From positions 1 to 5,319 of the forward strand of contig CAAGRP010000237.1 in assembly GCA_900772685.1 (NCBI GenBank): a stretch of 5,319 bases of DNA. Direction: 5' to 3'. Position 1 is the first letter of the stretch, and the number at the start of each line of letters is the position of its first letter. Below are positions 1-5,319 of this stretch, piece by piece. The notes beneath the pieces were generated by a model that made no database searches, had not been told where the DNA came from, and worked only from the letters and a program-made list of their open reading frames with translations. Source of the DNA: Lachnospiraceae bacterium. GTDB taxonomy: Bacteria > Bacillota > Clostridia > Lachnospirales > Lachnospiraceae. Position numbers and translations under genes: made by a program.

Positions 1-795
1 CATAGATTGAAGTGTATAGTCGGTTTCTATCTTTAGCATTGGAAGCTTCAGGATATGGGAAAGTTCGGCATATTCAAGACTGTAATAATCACAGAATTTT
101 ATTGTTGAATAGACAATGCCCTTGAGATTAGGATCGTTAAAAAGCTTTTTTCGTCCCGAGGGATCGTTCATTCTCATACAAGGTATCTGTGCCATAAGGT
201 CGTGCGCATAGTTTTCTATGATCTCATCCCTATCATCAAAGGAGCTGTTCAACGACAAAAATCTTCCGTTTATACAGGTGAGGTTTACCGTGACCTGTTC
301 AAGCCTTGAGCTTATTGCCTCATATAGCCTGTTTCCTACGCGGGCACCTAAAATACCTATATAATCGTCATGAGGTAGTGAGCTGCTTTTAAATGAAGCC
401 CTGAAGGCGGAAGCGTCGAAACTTCTTCCCGAATACTCGGAATAAGCATTACAGAGTGCCCGAAGTTCAAACATCATCCTTTCATCGGCGCATGTACTTT
501 CATCATGTGTCAGGTCCATAAAATACAGAAAATCAAGCTTATCCATAGCCTTGAGTACTTCATATGCCGTGCGTATGCTGTCGCAGCAGTTTACAAGCAC
601 GAGCTCTTTTATATCAAGCGCAAGAACGGCTTCTATTATAGATTTGCCGAAGCCGCATATATTCGGGTGCATAACTTCATCCGCATGTTCAAAGCTTTCG
701 GGCATATAGTCGAGAGGTACGCATTCTGCTCCGTATCCTGAAAGCAATTCTACAGGTGTGTATTTACATATATAATAAAGCTTATTGCCATTCAT
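1..795 (-). CDS. 2-hydroxyacyl-CoA dehydratase family subunit, second subunit (3' end beyond window)
   Basis: I translated this frame by hand from the ATG at 795-793; it stays open for 265 codons to the window edge, so the C-terminus is missing. It resembles the HgdB/FldC/BcrC superfamily, which with an ATP-dependent activase eliminates water from 2-hydroxyacyl-CoA (or reduces related substrates) in the cytosol using [4Fe-4S] clusters. Visible family marks are TPVELLSGYGAECVP (residues 13-27), HPNICGFGKS (43-52), NCCDSIR (69-75), and KFCDYYSLEY with LPMLKIETDYT (233-261). C47, C70/C71 and C235 are the likely cluster ligands by family analogy. The start overlaps the stop of the upstream 425-residue subunit in an ATGA junction, with AAAGGA just upstream, which fits translational coupling and a two-subunit complex. 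The true substrate cannot be told. The C-terminal GQ..TR.EAF-type motif, seen in the partner, would lie outside the window. Confidence 0.85.
   Translation of the reverse strand, partial: MNGNKLYYICKYTPVELLSGYGAECVPLDYMPESFEHADEVMHPNICGFGKSIIEAVLALDIKELVLVNCCDSIRTAYEVLKAMDKLDFLYFMDLTHDESTCADERMMFELRALCNAYSEYSGRSFDASAFRASFKSSSLPHDDYIGILGARVGNRLYEAISSRLEQVTVNLTCINGRFLSLNSSFDDRDEIIENYAHDLMAQIPCMRMNDPSGRKKLFNDPNLKGIVYSTIKFCDYYSLEYAELSHILKLPMLKIETDYTLQSM
792..795 (-). other. ATGA stop-start overlap between the two dehydratase subunits
   Basis: On the minus strand the TGA stop of the 425-residue subunit (794-792) shares bases with the ATG of the next subunit (795-793). An AGGA lies 9 nt upstream, inside the first gene. 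Such overlaps usually mean translational coupling and fixed stoichiometry of two partners. Confidence 0.85.
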
Positions 796-2069
796 GGTCT
801 GTTATCCTTTGCCTGTTCGAGCATTTCTATAAATGCTTCTATACGAGTTGTGTTCTGACCTTCATTTCCCGAGCTTCTGTCGCAGCCGTCACCGTTCATG
901 ATAAGAAGCGGCATGCCGTTCTTTTCGAAAGTCTCCTTTGCAAGAGAAGAAGCTCCTAAGGTATTCTTGCATCCGCAGTGGCAGAACCATACGGCACCGT
1001 CGGCGTTGACGGATTTTGCCTGCGAAAGAGCCGCATCTATCCTGTGGGATGCAGTACCGTTGAAGGAATTGTATACCATACGCCTTGCCATTGCCTCATA
1101 GGGTTTATCTGGATCGATGTCTGCAAGTGCGGATGAGGCCATATCAATGCCTACTATCTGTGCTTTTTTCGAGAAATTCAGGATATTTTTAAGCTCGTTC
1201 TGAAGGTAGGGAACTGTATGTATCCAGAAAAGCCTTACTCCCTCTGCCTTCGGAGCACCAAGTGCATCATTAAGTGCCATGGAGGTGTATTTTAGAGCAG
1301 GTACTGTACCTAAAAGTATATTCATTGTTACGAACTCATAAAGCGGAGTAACAAGATCCTGAAGCAGGCACTTATCGGCTCTTGCAGCCATGTAGCTTTT
1401 GTAGTTTTTAACGGTATTCTTTGATCTTTGAAGAACGTTTTTCAATGCAGCCGTATCCATTGCTTTTCCGGTAAGCTTTGATAAGGCCGTGTCAAGTTCC
1501 TTAAGCTGAGAAGCGACATAGCTTACGGAAGCGTCGGATATATTTACCGGAACATCTATATAAAAATGCGGTATCTTATAGTGATCCGCAAGCTCCCTGA
1601 AGGTGATCTGGTTTGCATCGCAGGCCAGATTAGTGCTTATGATACATTTTGGAGAAGGCAGGAGCTTTTTATATGCCGCACCCAGAAAGACCTTATGATA
1701 ACTGCAGAAGGTTTCGGGAAGACCGTGTTCCTCGGCGGCCTTCAAAAAGGAGTTTTCGGCATGTGATGCGGCGATATAACAGGAAAAGCCTTCGGCATTG
1801 AATGGCTTTATCCCATATGTATGAAGAAGCTCGCATGGAGTAAACACACTTACGATAGCGGTATTTCCGGGATCTCTCAGGGGAGCCAGCATTGCGTCCA
1901 TAAGGAGAACGGAAAGATAAGCACCGGAGCGGGAGAGCCGCTTATCCGGAAAATGCCTGAATTTAAAATTCTGAGCCTGCCAGCCAAGCTTTAACAGCCT
2001 GTCGGCACGGGCCGGATCGCTGCAGCATGTATTTTCTATGATATGTCCGAATTTATCTATTATACCCAT
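792..2069 (-). CDS. 2-hydroxyacyl-CoA dehydratase family subunit (HgdA/FldB-like Fe-S protein)
   Basis: This is a complete 425-residue protein, a usual length for one subunit of the 2-hydroxyacyl-CoA dehydratase/benzoyl-CoA reductase superfamily. Such subunits bind a [4Fe-4S] cluster and act as a cytosolic heterodimer that receives one electron from an ATP-hydrolysing activase. Seen motifs are FTPCELLHTYGIKPF (76-90), ETFCSYHK (119-126), STNLACD (145-151), a cysteine cluster WFCHCGCKNTLG (361-372), and NGDGCDRSSGNEGQNTTRIEAF (start 392), where the GQ..TR.EAF signature is characteristic. C122, C150 and one of C363/C365/C367 are the likely cluster ligands by analogy. The start is fixed because an in-frame TAA lies 9 nt upstream. 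The ribosome site is weak: GGA sits 12 nt before ATG. It is the first gene of an operon with the partner subunit, coupled by ATGA. It could be a true dehydratase or an atypical double-cubane-type reductase; without the activase and neighbours the substrate is unknown. Confidence 0.88.
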   Translation of the reverse strand: MGIIDKFGHIIENTCCSDPARADRLLKLGWQAQNFKFRHFPDKRLSRSGAYLSVLLMDAMLAPLRDPGNTAIVSVFTPCELLHTYGIKPFNAEGFSCYIAASHAENSFLKAAEEHGLPETFCSYHKVFLGAAYKKLLPSPKCIISTNLACDANQITFRELADHYKIPHFYIDVPVNISDASVSYVASQLKELDTALSKLTGKAMDTAALKNVLQRSKNTVKNYKSYMAARADKCLLQDLVTPLYEFVTMNILLGTVPALKYTSMALNDALGAPKAEGVRLFWIHTVPYLQNELKNILNFSKKAQIVGIDMASSALADIDPDKPYEAMARRMVYNSFNGTASHRIDAALSQAKSVNADGAVWFCHCGCKNTLGASSLAKETFEKNGMPLLIMNGDGCDRSSGNEGQNTTRIEAFIEMLEQAKDNRP

Positions 2070-2128
2070 ATATGTTTATGATCCGTTGATCCCTTTCACT
2101 ATTGATTAATGCTTATGAACATGCACAA

Positions 2129-2159
2129 ATTATAATAACATCGGATAAGAAAAAAACAA
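2129..2159 (-). promoter_or_regulatory. Putative promoter of the dehydratase operon
   Basis: On the minus strand a perfect TATAAT (2134-2129) is preceded by TTGTTT (2159-2154) at a 19-nt spacing. The -10 is consensus but the -35 is weak and the spacing is long, so an activator may be needed. Transcription would start near 2122 and give a leader of about 52 nt. That leader carries a GGATCA direct repeat (2092-2087 and 2084-2079) around the weak ribosome site. This is inferred from consensus only. Confidence 0.5.
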
Positions 2160-2219
2160 CTAACTTTAAGAAAAATATATTTATTTTTTATGCAATACAT
2201 ATAAGATGAAAATGTTTCC

Positions 2220-2248
2220 TTGACAGAAAATTGACCCTTATTTATAGT
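2220..2248 (+). promoter_or_regulatory. Sigma-A promoter of the Na/Pi cotransporter gene
   Basis: A perfect TTGACA (2220-2225), a 17-nt spacer and TATAGT (2243-2248) form a strong housekeeping promoter reading into the transporter gene. The expected start is near 2255, leaving a leader of about 62 nt. A second TTGACC lies at 2231-2236 but has only a poor partner (TAGCAT, 2254-2259), so I take the first as the real one. Confidence 0.75.
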
Positions 2249-2282
2249 GTAAATAGCATGTAAAAATACCTTTACACTGTAA
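2242..2282 (+). promoter_or_regulatory. Inverted repeat over the -10 box, candidate operator
   Basis: TTATAGTGTAAA (2242-2253) and TTTACACTGTAA (2271-2282) form an inverted repeat matching at 11 of 12 positions with an 18-nt centre-to-arm gap of 17 bases. The left arm covers the -10 hexamer of the transporter promoter. Because transcription would begin at about 2255, after most of the left arm, an RNA hairpin from this promoter is unlikely and a protein-binding site is the better reading. TGTAAA also recurs on the same strand at 2259-2264 and 2288-2293, with TGTAAT at 2278-2283. The binding protein is unknown. Confidence 0.5.
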
Positions 2283-2306
2283 TTTTTTGTAAAAAGAAAG
2301 TCAGAA

Positions 2307-2311
2307 GAGGG
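2307..2311 (+). promoter_or_regulatory. Ribosome binding site of the Na/Pi cotransporter gene
   Basis: GAGGG lies 6 nt before the ATG at 2318, in an A-rich context. This supports that start; the encoded N-terminus then runs directly into the first membrane segment, as expected for the family. Confidence 0.8.
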
Positions 2312-2317
2312 ACAAAA

Positions 2318-4054
2318 ATGGGAATAACGGAGATCCTGTCGTGTATAGGCGGGATAGGTCTTTTTCTGTTCGGCATGACCTATATGGGCGAGGCATTGAA
2401 GAAATGCGCCGGCAACCAGATGAAAAATGTACTAACTAAGATAACATCGAATCCCGGAAAGGGCTTTTTAGTAGGTCTGGTCGTTACGATGGTAATACAG
2501 TCATCCACGGCAACCAATGTAATGGTCTTGAGCTTTGTAAACTCCGGAATGATGGCGCTTGGCTCAGCCGTGCCGCTTGTGATCGGTTCAAGTCTTGGAA
2601 CAACGATCACCGCATGGCTTCTCAGTCTTAGCAGCATCAACGGAGCAGGACTTATATTTACACTTTTAAAACCGGCATCGTTTACGCCGGTGCTCTGTAT
2701 AATCGGTGTCATCCTTTACAGATTTATTGCAAAGGGAAGAAAAGCCGATATAGGAGCGATTATAATCGGATTTGCCGTTCTTATGTACGGAATGCAGACA
2801 ATGTCCGGTGCAATGTCGGGACTTAGTTCACTCCCGGGATTTACGGATCTGTTCAATGCACTTTCAAATCCTATACTAGGCCTTCTCTTCGGTATGGCAA
2901 TGGCAGCCATAATGCAGAGCTCATCGGCTTCGGTCGGTGTTATACAGGCATTTTCGATAGCAAGCGGTATTACATTCAGCAGCGTTATACCGATAATAAT
3001 GGGTATCAATATAGGTCAGGTAGTCCCTGTTATGATCGCTGCTACGGGAACATCAAAGGATGCCAGAAGGCTTGCACTTATAGACCTCTTCCTTAATGCA
3101 TTCGGTGCTATGGTATGGCTTCCGGTGTATATTATATTAAGGACTACAGGAAACTTCCCGTTCGATGATGTTGTTGCGGCTCCGATAACGATTGCTATCA
3201 TGCACAGCGGATATAAGCTTCTTACCGTAATAATAGAGCTTCCGCTCCGCAATGTATTCCTTAAGATTTCAAAGGTCATGATAAAGGAAGTAAAGAATCC
3301 GAAGGAATCTCTTCTCGACGAGCGTTTTATGTCCACACCGGCACTTGCACTTGCACAGTGTCGTCAGAGGGTAGGAGAGGCCATAAAGACATCAAACGAT
3401 TCATATGATGAGACAGTAGCGCTTATGGATGAATGGAATCCGGACGTTGCAAAGAGAGTCCATCGTGCAGAAGAGCTTGTTGACTGGTATCAGGATGAGA
3501 TAGATCTCTATCTTGCAAAACTGTCGACACGAAGTATGACGGAAAAAGAAAGTATGGAGCTTTCTTATCTTATGCATGTGATCGCGGATTATGAGAATAT
3601 AACAGACCATATTTACCATATGGTAGTTACCCTAAGCAGGCTTTGGGAGAGCGGAAACAATTTCTCGGAGTATGCCATGAAAGAGCTTCATGAGATAAAT
3701 GATCTCACGAGAAGAGTTCTGAAGCTGTCCGAGGAGTGTTTCTACAGTCCTGATTCCAAGAAAGCCTTTAAGATCATTTCTCTTGAGCAGAGGATAGTCA
3801 AACTCTGTGAGAAGGCAAGAGATGAGCATATGAAGAGACTTATTGCCGGTTCCTGTGCGGTTACGGAAGGATCTGTATTTACGGATCTGCTCCTTGCATA
3901 TGAGCGTATATCCGATCACCTTTCAAAACAGGCGAGACAGTCACTCTTTGATTCATATAAGAAGCAGGGAACAGGAGCGAGAAGATTTTTGTCCATGCTC
4001 GTAGACCAGGATCCCGATGAGGAGATGAAGCTTCGAAGAGGTGCAGAAAAATAA
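2318..4054 (+). CDS. Na+/phosphate cotransporter family protein with C-terminal PhoU-like domain
   Basis: This 578-residue inner-membrane protein belongs to the bacterial Na/Pi-cotransporter II (NptA/YjbB-like) family, which moves inorganic phosphate with sodium; direction varies between members and cannot be read here. The N-terminal half (about 1-310) has eight or so hydrophobic segments and the family's internal duplication: QSSTATNVM at 61-69 and QSSSASVGV at 200-208 are the paired QSS substrate/ion-site motifs. After an amphipathic link, residues about 340-550 form a charged helical PhoU-like domain with two metal-site-type repeats, DYENITDHIY (424-433) and AYERISDHLS (527-536). The full-length fusion matches the common bacterial architecture, where PhoU is thought to tie transport to phosphate status. 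It is monocistronic: its own promoter and ribosome site precede it, and an intrinsic terminator follows 13 nt after the TAA. It is transcribed divergently from the dehydratase operon. Nothing appears truncated. Confidence 0.93.
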   Translation: MGITEILSCIGGIGLFLFGMTYMGEALKKCAGNQMKNVLTKITSNPGKGFLVGLVVTMVIQSSTATNVMVLSFVNSGMMALGSAVPLVIGSSLGTTITAWLLSLSSINGAGLIFTLLKPASFTPVLCIIGVILYRFIAKGRKADIGAIIIGFAVLMYGMQTMSGAMSGLSSLPGFTDLFNALSNPILGLLFGMAMAAIMQSSSASVGVIQAFSIASGITFSSVIPIIMGINIGQVVPVMIAATGTSKDARRLALIDLFLNAFGAMVWLPVYIILRTTGNFPFDDVVAAPITIAIMHSGYKLLTVIIELPLRNVFLKISKVMIKEVKNPKESLLDERFMSTPALALAQCRQRVGEAIKTSNDSYDETVALMDEWNPDVAKRVHRAEELVDWYQDEIDLYLAKLSTRSMTEKESMELSYLMHVIADYENITDHIYHMVVTLSRLWESGNNFSEYAMKELHEINDLTRRVLKLSEECFYSPDSKKAFKIISLEQRIVKLCEKARDEHMKRLIAGSCAVTEGSVFTDLLLAYERISDHLSKQARQSLFDSYKKQGTGARRFLSMLVDQDPDEEMKLRRGAEK

Positions 4055-4067
4055 TAAATATAAGTTG

Positions 4068-4104
4068 AAAAAGTTTTGCGGTTTATGACTGCAAAACTTT
4101 TTTT
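4068..4104 (+). terminator. Rho-independent terminator after the Na/Pi cotransporter gene
   Basis: AAAAAGTTTTGC (4068-4079) pairs perfectly with GCAAAACTTTTT (4091-4102) around an 11-nt loop, and the right arm continues as a run of seven T to 4104. A GG/CT closing pair may shorten the loop to 7 nt. It begins 13 nt past the stop codon, so it ends the transporter transcript. Confidence 0.9.
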
Positions 4105-4107
4105 ATG

Positions 4108-4125
4108 GTGCGCCTTGTGGCGCAC
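4108..4125. repeat. Perfect 7-bp GC hairpin directly after the terminator
   Basis: GTGCGCC (4108-4114), TTGT loop, GGCGCAC (4119-4125). It starts 3 nt after the terminator's T-run and is followed by GTTTATAA, too poor in T to be a terminator itself on this strand. It marks the left edge of the GC-rich element that follows and may belong to it. Confidence 0.6.
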
Positions 4126-4339
4126 GTTTATAACCTATGCAAGTCCGGTAGGATCCTAATACATCACTGCGAAGGGGGATGATATGACGCAAAAGACGAT
4201 AGCGAGGCTTCCGTAGGGAGCTGCGCTTTAGCAACGAAGGCGTGCGCGTGTCTGAGCCCGCAGGGCGAGTTTGCACAGGAGCCTGAGTGGATAAGCGAGT
4301 GCAGCGAGCAGGAAACGCAGCGTGTCTTGGCGGCATATC
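4126..4339. repeat. GC-rich, hairpin-rich extragenic element (dispersed repeat or structured RNA)
   Basis: This non-coding stretch between a terminator and a promoter has a core (4201-4330) of about 62% G+C by hand count, against AT-rich intergenic DNA elsewhere in the window. It holds a TAGGATCCTA palindrome (4149-4158), a hairpin of GGCTTCC with GGGAGCT around GTA (4206-4222), a GCCC-GCA-GGGC hairpin (4256-4266), and four GCGAG words on the plus strand (4202, 4265, 4295, 4304). The only long reading frame is an Arg/Pro-rich minus-strand frame with no ribosome site that ends in the preceding terminator, which I regard as spurious. The layout fits a dispersed extragenic repeat or a non-coding RNA. 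I do not recognise a known riboswitch, tRNA, RNase P, SRP or tmRNA in it. Confidence 0.45.
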
Positions 4340-4356
4340 TCACACTTGCAGTGTGA
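4340..4356. repeat. Perfect 7-bp hairpin at the right edge of the GC-rich element
   Basis: TCACACT (4340-4346), TGC loop, AGTGTGA (4350-4356). No T-run follows on either strand, so it is not a standard terminator. Base composition returns to AT-rich immediately afterwards (TAATTAATC), so it serves as the natural right boundary of the element; an operator role cannot be excluded. Confidence 0.5.
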
Positions 4357-4430
4357 TAATTAATCTGTATGGAGGATTTGCCAAAGATTACTTGACAGTA
4401 ACAGAATACGAAGAAAGTAATAATGAAAGT

Positions 4431-4458
4431 TTCACATGTATCCTAAGTATTATATAAT
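4431..4458 (+). promoter_or_regulatory. Promoter of the lipoprotein gene
   Basis: TTCACA (4431-4436, five of six to TTGACA), a 16-nt spacer and a perfect TATAAT (4453-4458) lie upstream of the lipoprotein ribosome site. Transcription would begin near 4465 with a leader of about 34 nt. This also excludes the upstream in-frame ATG at 4436, which would precede the transcript. Confidence 0.7.
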
Positions 4459-4483
4459 GAGGTTATCAATTGACTATCTTGTA

Positions 4484-4489
4484 AAGGAG
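4484..4489 (+). promoter_or_regulatory. Ribosome binding site that fixes the lipoprotein start
   Basis: AAGGAG lies 9 nt before the ATG at 4499. The longer frame from the ATG at 4436 has no such site and would put 21 extra residues before an otherwise ideal signal peptide, so 4499 is the start. Confidence 0.85.
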
Positions 4490-4498
4490 AAAACGTTT

Positions 4499-5260
4499 AT
4501 GAGAAAAAGAGTAATGATCACAGCACTTGCGGCAGCTGCAGTGATGAGCCTTGCAGCATGTTCAAAAGAAAACAGTACGGTGTCTTTATCAAGCAAAACG
4601 GTATCAGAGATGTCATCACAGACATCAGCCGTATCTGAGAACTCATTATCAGAAGAAACGAAAGTAACCAAGGATAACAGCAAAGAGGTTCAGGATAAAT
4701 CCGAAAAGCAGAAGCCGGATCATACGCAGATAAAGTCCGAAAACAATGAGCAGGCAGAAGAAGATAAGGTCATGGATATACAGTTCGAGCACATGTATGA
4801 GGATGGACAGGAATGGGCAGTTATTACCGCATATGATGCAGACGGAGAAACCGTATGGTCTAAAGCATCTGAAAAATATCCCGGTGCGCAGATAGACAGG
4901 ATAGTTGAGCTTGGGATAAACGATGATATGTATTATTATGTCGAAGACGGACAGGTCAATGCGGTCGATAAAAACACGGGAGAGATCAGATGGATAAATG
5001 ACGATAAGATAGGCTCTCCGATATCTTCCTGCCATGCTTTTGACGAAGAGGGAAATTTATATGTTGCACCATATTTTGGCGGGAAGCTTTATGTAATGGA
5101 TAAAGCCGGACAGACGCTTAATACGGTTCATTTCCCGGATGGGGAGGAGTATTACCGGCCTTACGAGATGTCGATGGAAAACAATGCCATTACCGTAACC
5201 TTTGAAGGAAACGGTTCAAATGACAGCACCATAACGTATGATATATCTGAGCTAAGATAA
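4499..5260 (+). CDS. Lipoprotein with Ser/Glu/Lys-rich tether and PQQ-like beta-propeller repeats
   Basis: Starting at 4499, the product has 253 residues. MRKR plus a hydrophobic Ala-rich segment ends in the lipobox LAAC (18-21), so C21 should be lipidated and the protein anchored outside the cytoplasmic membrane. Residues about 22-91 are a low-complexity tether rich in Ser, Glu, Lys and Thr. The rest resembles PQQ-like/BamB-type beta-propeller blades: YDADGETVW (111-119), VDKNTGEIRW (155-164) and MDKAGQTLN (200-208) recur about every 45 residues. Such domains usually mediate protein or ligand contacts, and no catalytic residues are apparent. Only three blades are visible, where a closed propeller normally has seven or eight, so it may be a partial propeller, an oligomer or a different beta fold. 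It has its own promoter; no terminator is seen after the stop, and a new promoter begins 26 nt later. Specific function unknown. Confidence 0.85.
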   Translation: MRKRVMITALAAAAVMSLAACSKENSTVSLSSKTVSEMSSQTSAVSENSLSEETKVTKDNSKEVQDKSEKQKPDHTQIKSENNEQAEEDKVMDIQFEHMYEDGQEWAVITAYDADGETVWSKASEKYPGAQIDRIVELGINDDMYYYVEDGQVNAVDKNTGEIRWINDDKIGSPISSCHAFDEEGNLYVAPYFGGKLYVMDKAGQTLNTVHFPDGEEYYRPYEMSMENNAITVTFEGNGSNDSTITYDISELR

Positions 5261-5285
5261 AAATTCCTGAAACGGAAAATATCTT

Positions 5286-5314
5286 TTGACACGGACAGCT
5301 TAATGTGAAATAAT
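5286..5314 (+). promoter_or_regulatory. Promoter for a gene beyond the right edge
   Basis: TTGACA (5286-5291), a 17-nt spacer and AATAAT (5309-5314) preceded directly by TGA (5306-5308), which gives an extended -10 (TGn). This is close to ideal and faces out of the window, so the lipoprotein and the next gene are probably separately initiated. Confidence 0.65.
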
Positions 5315-5319
5315 ACTAC

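Noticed and set aside
505..1766. Plus-strand open frames opposite the dehydratase genes
   Set aside because: They lie antisense to two well-supported coding regions, with atypical composition and no recognisable domains or ribosome sites.
2380..4125. Minus-strand open frames opposite the Na/Pi cotransporter gene
   Set aside because: They mirror the transporter's codons in antisense, and the plus-strand protein with QSS and PhoU motifs fully explains the region.
4103..4336. 77-codon minus-strand open frame across the GC-rich element
   Set aside because: The product is Arg/Pro/Ser-rich without domain features, the start lacks a ribosome site, and the frame ends inside the transporter's terminator. 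High G+C and hairpin repeats explain the absence of stops.
4369..4395. Eight-codon ORF (MEDLPKIT) as a leader peptide
   Set aside because: No separate ribosome site lies before it, it precedes the best lipoprotein promoter, and no regulatory codon run or attenuator hairpin follows.
4436..4498. Upstream in-frame ATG giving a 274-residue lipoprotein
   Set aside because: It lies before the predicted transcription start, has no ribosome site, and would place 21 residues ahead of a normal type II signal peptide. The AAGGAG-preceded ATG at 4499 is better.
5264..5287. Possible terminator after the lipoprotein gene (TTCC/GGAA followed by TTTT)
   Set aside because: The stem is only 4 bp and the T-run is separated from it by ATAT, so it is too weak to call.

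Overview
The window looks like a chromosomal segment of a strictly anaerobic, moderately AT-rich Firmicute, most likely a Lachnospiraceae member (Butyrivibrio/Roseburia-type). The reasons are two oxygen-sensitive 2-hydroxyacyl-CoA dehydratase-family subunits, strong Shine-Dalgarno sequences, clean TTGACA/TATAAT-type promoters, AT-rich intergenic DNA and frequent ATA/AGA/AGG codons. The taxon is an inference from style, not from a marker gene.

Layout. Positions 1-2069 hold two minus-strand genes that overlap by 4 nt (ATGA). They are a complete 425-residue 2-hydroxyacyl-CoA dehydratase-family subunit (792-2069) and a second, different subunit of the same superfamily (795 down to 1) that runs off the left edge. 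Together they look like the two Fe-S subunits of one enzyme; the ATP-dependent activase such enzymes need is not in view. Positions 2070-2317 are an AT-rich divergent promoter region. It contains a good plus-strand sigma-A promoter, a near-perfect inverted repeat over its -10 box, and a weaker minus-strand promoter. Positions 2318-4054 encode a Na+/phosphate cotransporter-family protein with a C-terminal PhoU-like domain, closed by a strong intrinsic terminator (4068-4104).

Positions 4105-4357 are the odd part: a non-coding stretch whose core is about 62% G+C by hand count (4201-4330), rich in short hairpins and GCGAG repeats, and bracketed by two perfect 7-bp-stem hairpins. It does not resemble the flanking genes and looks like a dispersed extragenic repeat or a structured RNA. 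Positions 4499-5260 encode a 253-residue lipoprotein with its own promoter, a Ser/Glu/Lys-rich tether and a short PQQ-like beta-propeller region. A further promoter (5286-5314) points to a gene beyond the right edge.

Functionally the window is three independent transcription units: anaerobic acyl-CoA/amino-acid-type metabolism, phosphate transport, and an extracytoplasmic lipoprotein. Nothing ties them into one pathway. The items most worth a second look are the GC-rich element and the repeat-laden control region of the phosphate transporter.
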